Origin: Devosia sp.
GTDB taxonomy: Bacteria > Pseudomonadota > Alphaproteobacteria > Rhizobiales > Devosiaceae
DNA length: 7,545 bases
Assembly (NCBI GenBank): GCA_016793415.1
Contig: JAEUMC010000489.1
Location: 1-7,545, forward strand
Reading direction: 5' to 3'
The position numbers and the translations under genes are program-made. The notes below the pieces were generated by a model. That model was not told the DNA's origin. It did not search any database and saw nothing but the letters and a program-made list of their open reading frames with translations. Shown here one piece after another: positions 5,101 to 7,545 of the stretch (within the stretch, counting starts at the first letter, position 1; every line of letters starts with the position of its first letter).

Positions 5101-6102
5101 TCAGTAGACCGTGGTGAGAACCTCGATCTCCTTGGCCGCACCGGGCTGGACCTGGAACTCGCGGCTGTAGGGCTTGTCGCCGCGCTTGGCGATGACCAGG
5201 TAGTCGCCTTCACCCAATACGGTCGAGGGGAAGGCGCCGATATTGGAGAAGACGGTCTGGCCGTCGGCGGTCTTCACCGTCCAGTCGATATCGGCGATGG
5301 CTTCGCCGCCGGCTTCGCTGACCAGCTTGAACGAGATCTGCGCGGCGCGGTGGTAGAGCGTCGCGTCCGTCAGTTGGCCGGGCTCGACGCGGAGGTCAGC
5401 GCGCACCACGGCGTTCACGTCCCCGAAGTAGGAGACGATGTGGTAGGTGCCGGCATTGAGGGTGACGATGTCGTTGGGGCTGAGGTTCTGCGCCACCAGC
5501 GTGCGATCGGCCTCGGTGCTGCCGCTGGTGTAGATGTCGAAGCGGAGCAGGTTGATCGGGATGGCGACGTCGCCGGTCACCGCCGCGTTGAGGCGCATGG
5601 CGCCGGCATCGAGGATCAGGGATTTCGAGTTCTCGCCCTCGGCGACGGTCAGCGTGTCGGTGGTCTGGGCGCGGCCATAGGCGACATGCACGACATAGCT
5701 GCCGGGCGGCAATTGCAGGTGCGCGGTGGCGTCGTCGGATTTCTGCGCCAGCACCAGGTCGCCGGCGGCGTCGGTACGGGTTTCGAAAACGCGCCAGGTG
5801 ACCCCGTCGGGCAGCGAGTTGCCGTCCTCGGTGATCTTGGCCATCAGCGTCACCGGCTGCGGCGTGGTGTTGACGGCGACGGCCTCGGCAGCAGCGGCCG
5901 CCGGACCGGGGTCGATTGCGGCTGGCGCGGCAACATCGGCATTTGCCAGCTCGGCTGCGGGAGCCGCGGCCGGCTGCTCCACCGTTTGCGGCATGCGGTC
6001 GGCGCGGCGGGGCAGGGGAACCGGCGGGTCCTCGGCGATGGCCAGCATCGGCGCGAGCATGGCCGCGATCCCGAGAATGCCGATCCAGTACCTGAGCTTC
6101 AC
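5101..6102 (-). CDS. Exported three-repeat beta-rich protein of unknown function
   Basis: A 333-residue predicted exported protein. Residues 1-23 form a signal peptide: basic start (VKLR), hydrophobic core, likely cut after Ala-Ile-Ala before EDPP. An Ala/Pro-rich, low-complexity linker follows (about 30-80). The rest is three related units of about 80 residues (about 84-165, 167-251, 253-333). Each ends in the pattern LxxGxYxVxxxxG, a short strand, VxxG, then another strand: PPGSYVVHVAYG, NAGTYHIVSYFG and GEGDYLVIAKRG are the matching segments. This resembles PEGA or carboxypeptidase-regulatory-like beta-sandwich repeats that bind partners in the envelope. There are no cysteines, so it is neither a lipoprotein nor disulfide-bonded. 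I prefer the GTG at 6102 (GGGG at 6110-6113 upstream) because an in-frame ATG at 6189 has no Shine-Dalgarno and would bury the signal peptide behind 29 residues. It is divergent from the nitroreductase gene. Confidence 0.82.
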   Translation of the reverse strand: MKLRYWIGILGIAAMLAPMLAIAEDPPVPLPRRADRMPQTVEQPAAAPAAELANADVAAPAAIDPGPAAAAAEAVAVNTTPQPVTLMAKITEDGNSLPDGVTWRVFETRTDAAGDLVLAQKSDDATAHLQLPPGSYVVHVAYGRAQTTDTLTVAEGENSKSLILDAGAMRLNAAVTGDVAIPINLLRFDIYTSGSTEADRTLVAQNLSPNDIVTLNAGTYHIVSYFGDVNAVVRADLRVEPGQLTDATLYHRAAQISFKLVSEAGGEAIADIDWTVKTADGQTVFSNIGAFPSTVLGEGDYLVIAKRGDKPYSREFQVQPGAAKEIEVLTTVY

Positions 6103-6109
6103 CTCTAGA

Positions 6110-6113
6110 CCCC
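6110..6113 (-). promoter_or_regulatory. Putative ribosome binding site for a GTG start
   Basis: GGGG on the minus strand lies seven bases before the GTG at 6100-6102. With the signal peptide that begins there, it favours this start over the ATG at 6187-6189, which has no Shine-Dalgarno. Confidence 0.45.
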
Positions 6114-6164
6114 GCAAACGGCGCCCCGCAGCGCCTCGCTTCAATATGCCTCGCGTGCCTACGC

Positions 6165-6192
6165 TTGGATTAGGGAAAAGCTGTGTCATAAG
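6165..6192 (+). promoter_or_regulatory. Possible promoter of the nitroreductase gene
   Basis: TTGGAT (6165-6170) and CATAAG (6187-6192), spaced by 16 bases, loosely resemble housekeeping -35 and -10 elements. They lie just upstream of the ribosome binding site at 6207, in the 116-bp gap between divergent genes. The match is partial (3 and 4 of 6 bases). Confidence 0.25.
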
Positions 6193-6218
6193 GGCCGGAC
6201 GCTCGCAAGGACCAGACC

Positions 6219-6797
6219 ATGCCCATCAACGCCGCAGTGCGCGACTACCTCAAGACCCGCCGTTCCGTCGGCATCGGCTTCCTCAAGGATCCCGGTCCGA
6301 CGCCGGAAGAGCTGCAGGAAATCCTGACCATCGGCACCCGGGTACCCGACCATGGCAAGTTCGTGCCGTGGCGGCTGATTCTGATCGAAGGCGACGACCG
6401 GATCAAAGCCGGCGAGAAACTCGCCGAGATCGCCAGGCGCAAGCGGCCCGAGCTCGATGAGGCAGGGCTCGACATCGAGCGGCGCCAGTTCCTGCCGGCG
6501 CCGGTGACCATCGGCGTGCTGCTGTCGCCCAAGCCGAACCCCAAGGCGCCGGAGATGGAGCAGCTGCTGTCGGCCGGCAATGTCTGCTTCAACCTCTCGC
6601 ATGCCGCCTTCGCCATGGGCTTTGCCGCCAGTTGGACCAACCGCTGGTATGGCTTCGACACCGAGGCGCAGACCATGCTGGGCGCGCGCGGCGGGGAGCG
6701 GTTCGTCGGTTTCATCCATATCGGGACGCCGACCACGGTGATCGAAGACCGCGACCGGCCGAACCTCGACGAGGTAGTGACGCGTTGGCAGGGCTAA
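6219..6797 (+). CDS. Nitroreductase family protein, YdjA-like
   Basis: A 192-residue FMN-dependent oxidoreductase of the nitroreductase superfamily, close in length and motif order to E. coli YdjA (183 residues). Family members use NAD(P)H to reduce nitro compounds, quinones or similar substrates as cytoplasmic dimers; the substrate here is unknown. FMN-phosphate contacts are expected from RRS at residues 14-16. RVPDHGKFVPWR (41-52) is the YdjA-type PDH-PW motif, LLSAGN (116-121) starts the central helix, and GARGGERFVGFIHIGTP (155-171) forms the closing glycine-rich turn and strand. The start is supported by AAGGA at 6207-6211, seven bases upstream. The gene is divergent from the three-repeat exported protein. 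Its TAA stop lies inside the left TTAA-type box of the inverted repeat at 6793-6842. Confidence 0.93.
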   Translation: MPINAAVRDYLKTRRSVGIGFLKDPGPTPEELQEILTIGTRVPDHGKFVPWRLILIEGDDRIKAGEKLAEIARRKRPELDEAGLDIERRQFLPAPVTIGVLLSPKPNPKAPEMEQLLSAGNVCFNLSHAAFAMGFAASWTNRWYGFDTEAQTMLGARGGERFVGFIHIGTPTTVIEDRDRPNLDEVVTRWQG

Positions 6798-6842
6798 CCA
6801 TTCGTTAACCAGTCGCGGGTGATTGGTTAACCGAACGTTAGC
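6793..6842. promoter_or_regulatory. Inverted pair of CtrA-like TTAA-N7-TTAA boxes
   Basis: Two 22-bp arms (6793-6814 on plus; 6821-6842 read on minus) agree at 17 of 22 positions. Each carries GCTAAC near one end and TTAACCA nearer the centre. Each arm contains CTAA-N7-TTAAC, one mismatch from the CtrA consensus TTAA-N7-TTAAC. The inner 8 bp (GTTAACCA at 6804-6811 and TGGTTAAC at 6824-6831) pair perfectly around 12 bases. The A/T-rich blocks stand out in a GC-rich window. The right box ends 20 bases before the SLT gene, whose regulation it probably serves. A hairpin terminator of the nitroreductase is the alternative, but no T-run follows. Confidence 0.55.
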
Positions 6843-6860
6843 AACGGACCCTTCGAGTCG

Positions 6861-7545
6861 ATGGGCGTGAAGCCGATATCGGTGCCGCAGCCGCTAGCCT
6901 ATGCCATGGATACGGCAGGGGCGAAGAGCGACGTCGATTTCGACTATCTGCTGCGCACGGCGATCCGCGAAAGCAGCCTCAATCCCGAAGCCAAGGCCCG
7001 GACGTCGAGCGCGACCGGGCTGTTCCAGTTCCTCGACAGCACCTGGCTGCAGGTGATGAAGCAGGAGGGGCCGCGCCTCGGCTACGGCCAGTATGCGGAT
7101 TCGATCAAGGTCGACGCGGACGGCGATTACTACATCGCGGACAAGGCGCTGCGACAGGAAGTTCTGAAGCTGCGTGAAGATCCGCAGATCGCTTCGGACA
7201 TGGCGGCAGCCTTCACCCGCAGCAACGGCGCGTACCTGTTTGAGAAGTTCGGCCGGATGCCGAGCCCGGGTGAGCTCTACATCGCGCATTTCCTCGGAGC
7301 GCAGGGAGCGGAGAAGCTGTTCAACGCCGGCCTCAAGGATCCGGACCAGATCGCCGCCACGCTGTTCCCCAAGCAGGCCAAGGCCAACCGGGCGATCTTC
7401 TATGAAGGCGGCGAGGCGCGAACGATTCGCGAGGTCTACCGGGCGCTGGTCGACAAGCATGACGGCGCCGTCGATCCACGCTTTGCCACCCAGCAGTTGG
7501 CGGTGGACCCGGCGGCGTCAGCCGGCAAGTGGGACACGACCCCGG
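6861..7545 (+). CDS. SLT-domain (lytic transglycosylase-like) protein, 3' end outside window
   Basis: An open frame of 228 codons runs from the ATG at 6861 past the window end, so the gene is partial. It resembles soluble lytic transglycosylase (SLT) domains, which cleave peptidoglycan glycan strands. The likely catalytic Glu is residue 37 in AIRESSLNP, followed by the family segment SATGLFQFLDSTW (50-62) and the later LYIAHFLGAQGAEKLF (139-154), typical of an alphaproteobacterial subgroup. Caulobacter PleA, a lytic transglycosylase homologue needed for pili and flagellum assembly, is a functional parallel and not a proven orthologue. There is no N-terminal signal peptide, and none can be added because the frame is closed by a TAA at 6828 with no start codon between. 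Export by a specialised route, or a cytoplasmic start with later release, is possible. No clear Shine-Dalgarno precedes the ATG; the ATG at 6906 is an alternative. Two CtrA-like boxes lie just upstream. Confidence 0.85.
   Translation, partial: MGVKPISVPQPLAYAMDTAGAKSDVDFDYLLRTAIRESSLNPEAKARTSSATGLFQFLDSTWLQVMKQEGPRLGYGQYADSIKVDADGDYYIADKALRQEVLKLREDPQIASDMAAAFTRSNGAYLFEKFGRMPSPGELYIAHFLGAQGAEKLFNAGLKDPDQIAATLFPKQAKANRAIFYEGGEARTIREVYRALVDKHDGAVDPRFATQQLAVDPAASAGKWDTTP

Noticed and set aside
5350..6108. Open frame of 252 codons on the plus strand opposite the three-repeat protein
   Set aside because: The translation is dominated by Gly, Val, Arg and His with no motif or signal, and the minus-strand gene has a signal peptide and internal repeats. 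It is a shadow.
6894..7460. Open frame of 188 codons on the minus strand opposite the SLT gene
   Set aside because: The plus-strand frame encodes a recognisable SLT domain; the minus-strand translation resembles nothing and would be antisense along its whole length.

Overview
The window looks like chromosome from a GC-rich alphaproteobacterium, probably of the order Hyphomicrobiales (Devosia-like is my best guess, from protein style and not from any search). Supporting signs are the high GC content, a class III cyclase fused to TolB-like and TPR regions (common in rhizobial relatives), a rhizobial-type SLT-domain protein, and TTAA-N7-TTAA boxes resembling sites of the alphaproteobacterial cell-cycle regulator CtrA. 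I see no tRNA, rRNA, insertion sequence, CRISPR array or phage gene, and no gene-free stretch longer than about 130 bases.

Layout. Positions 1-6102 are coded entirely on the minus strand; 6219 to the end is coded on the plus strand. Reading the minus strand in its own direction, from 6102 down: (1) a secreted protein of unknown function built of three similar beta-rich repeats (5101-6102, GTG start); (2) two tandem YCII/DGPF-family genes (4551-4976 and 4103-4528) followed by an ECF42-type sigma factor with its long C-terminal extension (2775-4037); (3) a 588-residue adenylate/guanylate cyclase with TolB-like and TPR regions (885-2651), followed by a small PilZ protein (530-796); (4) a small secreted four-cysteine protein (101-400) with a clear hairpin terminator at 70-89. 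On the plus strand a YdjA-like nitroreductase (6219-6797) is divergent from the three-repeat protein. An SLT-domain (lytic transglycosylase-like) gene starts at 6861 and runs off the window.

How the genes work together. The best-defined system is the DGPF-DGPF-ECF42 cluster. A sequence matching the promoter motif reported for ECF42 sigma factors (TGTCGA, 17-base spacer, CGTC) lies on the minus strand at 5047-5073, upstream of the first DGPF gene. The sigma factor would therefore drive its own operon, and no anti-sigma gene is visible in the window. The cyclase and PilZ genes form a possible second-messenger pair: cAMP or cGMP synthesis by one, c-di-GMP binding by the other, with no direct biochemical link visible. 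The junction between the nitroreductase and the SLT gene carries two inverted TTAA-N7-TTAA-like boxes, suggesting that the cell-wall enzyme is under cell-cycle control.
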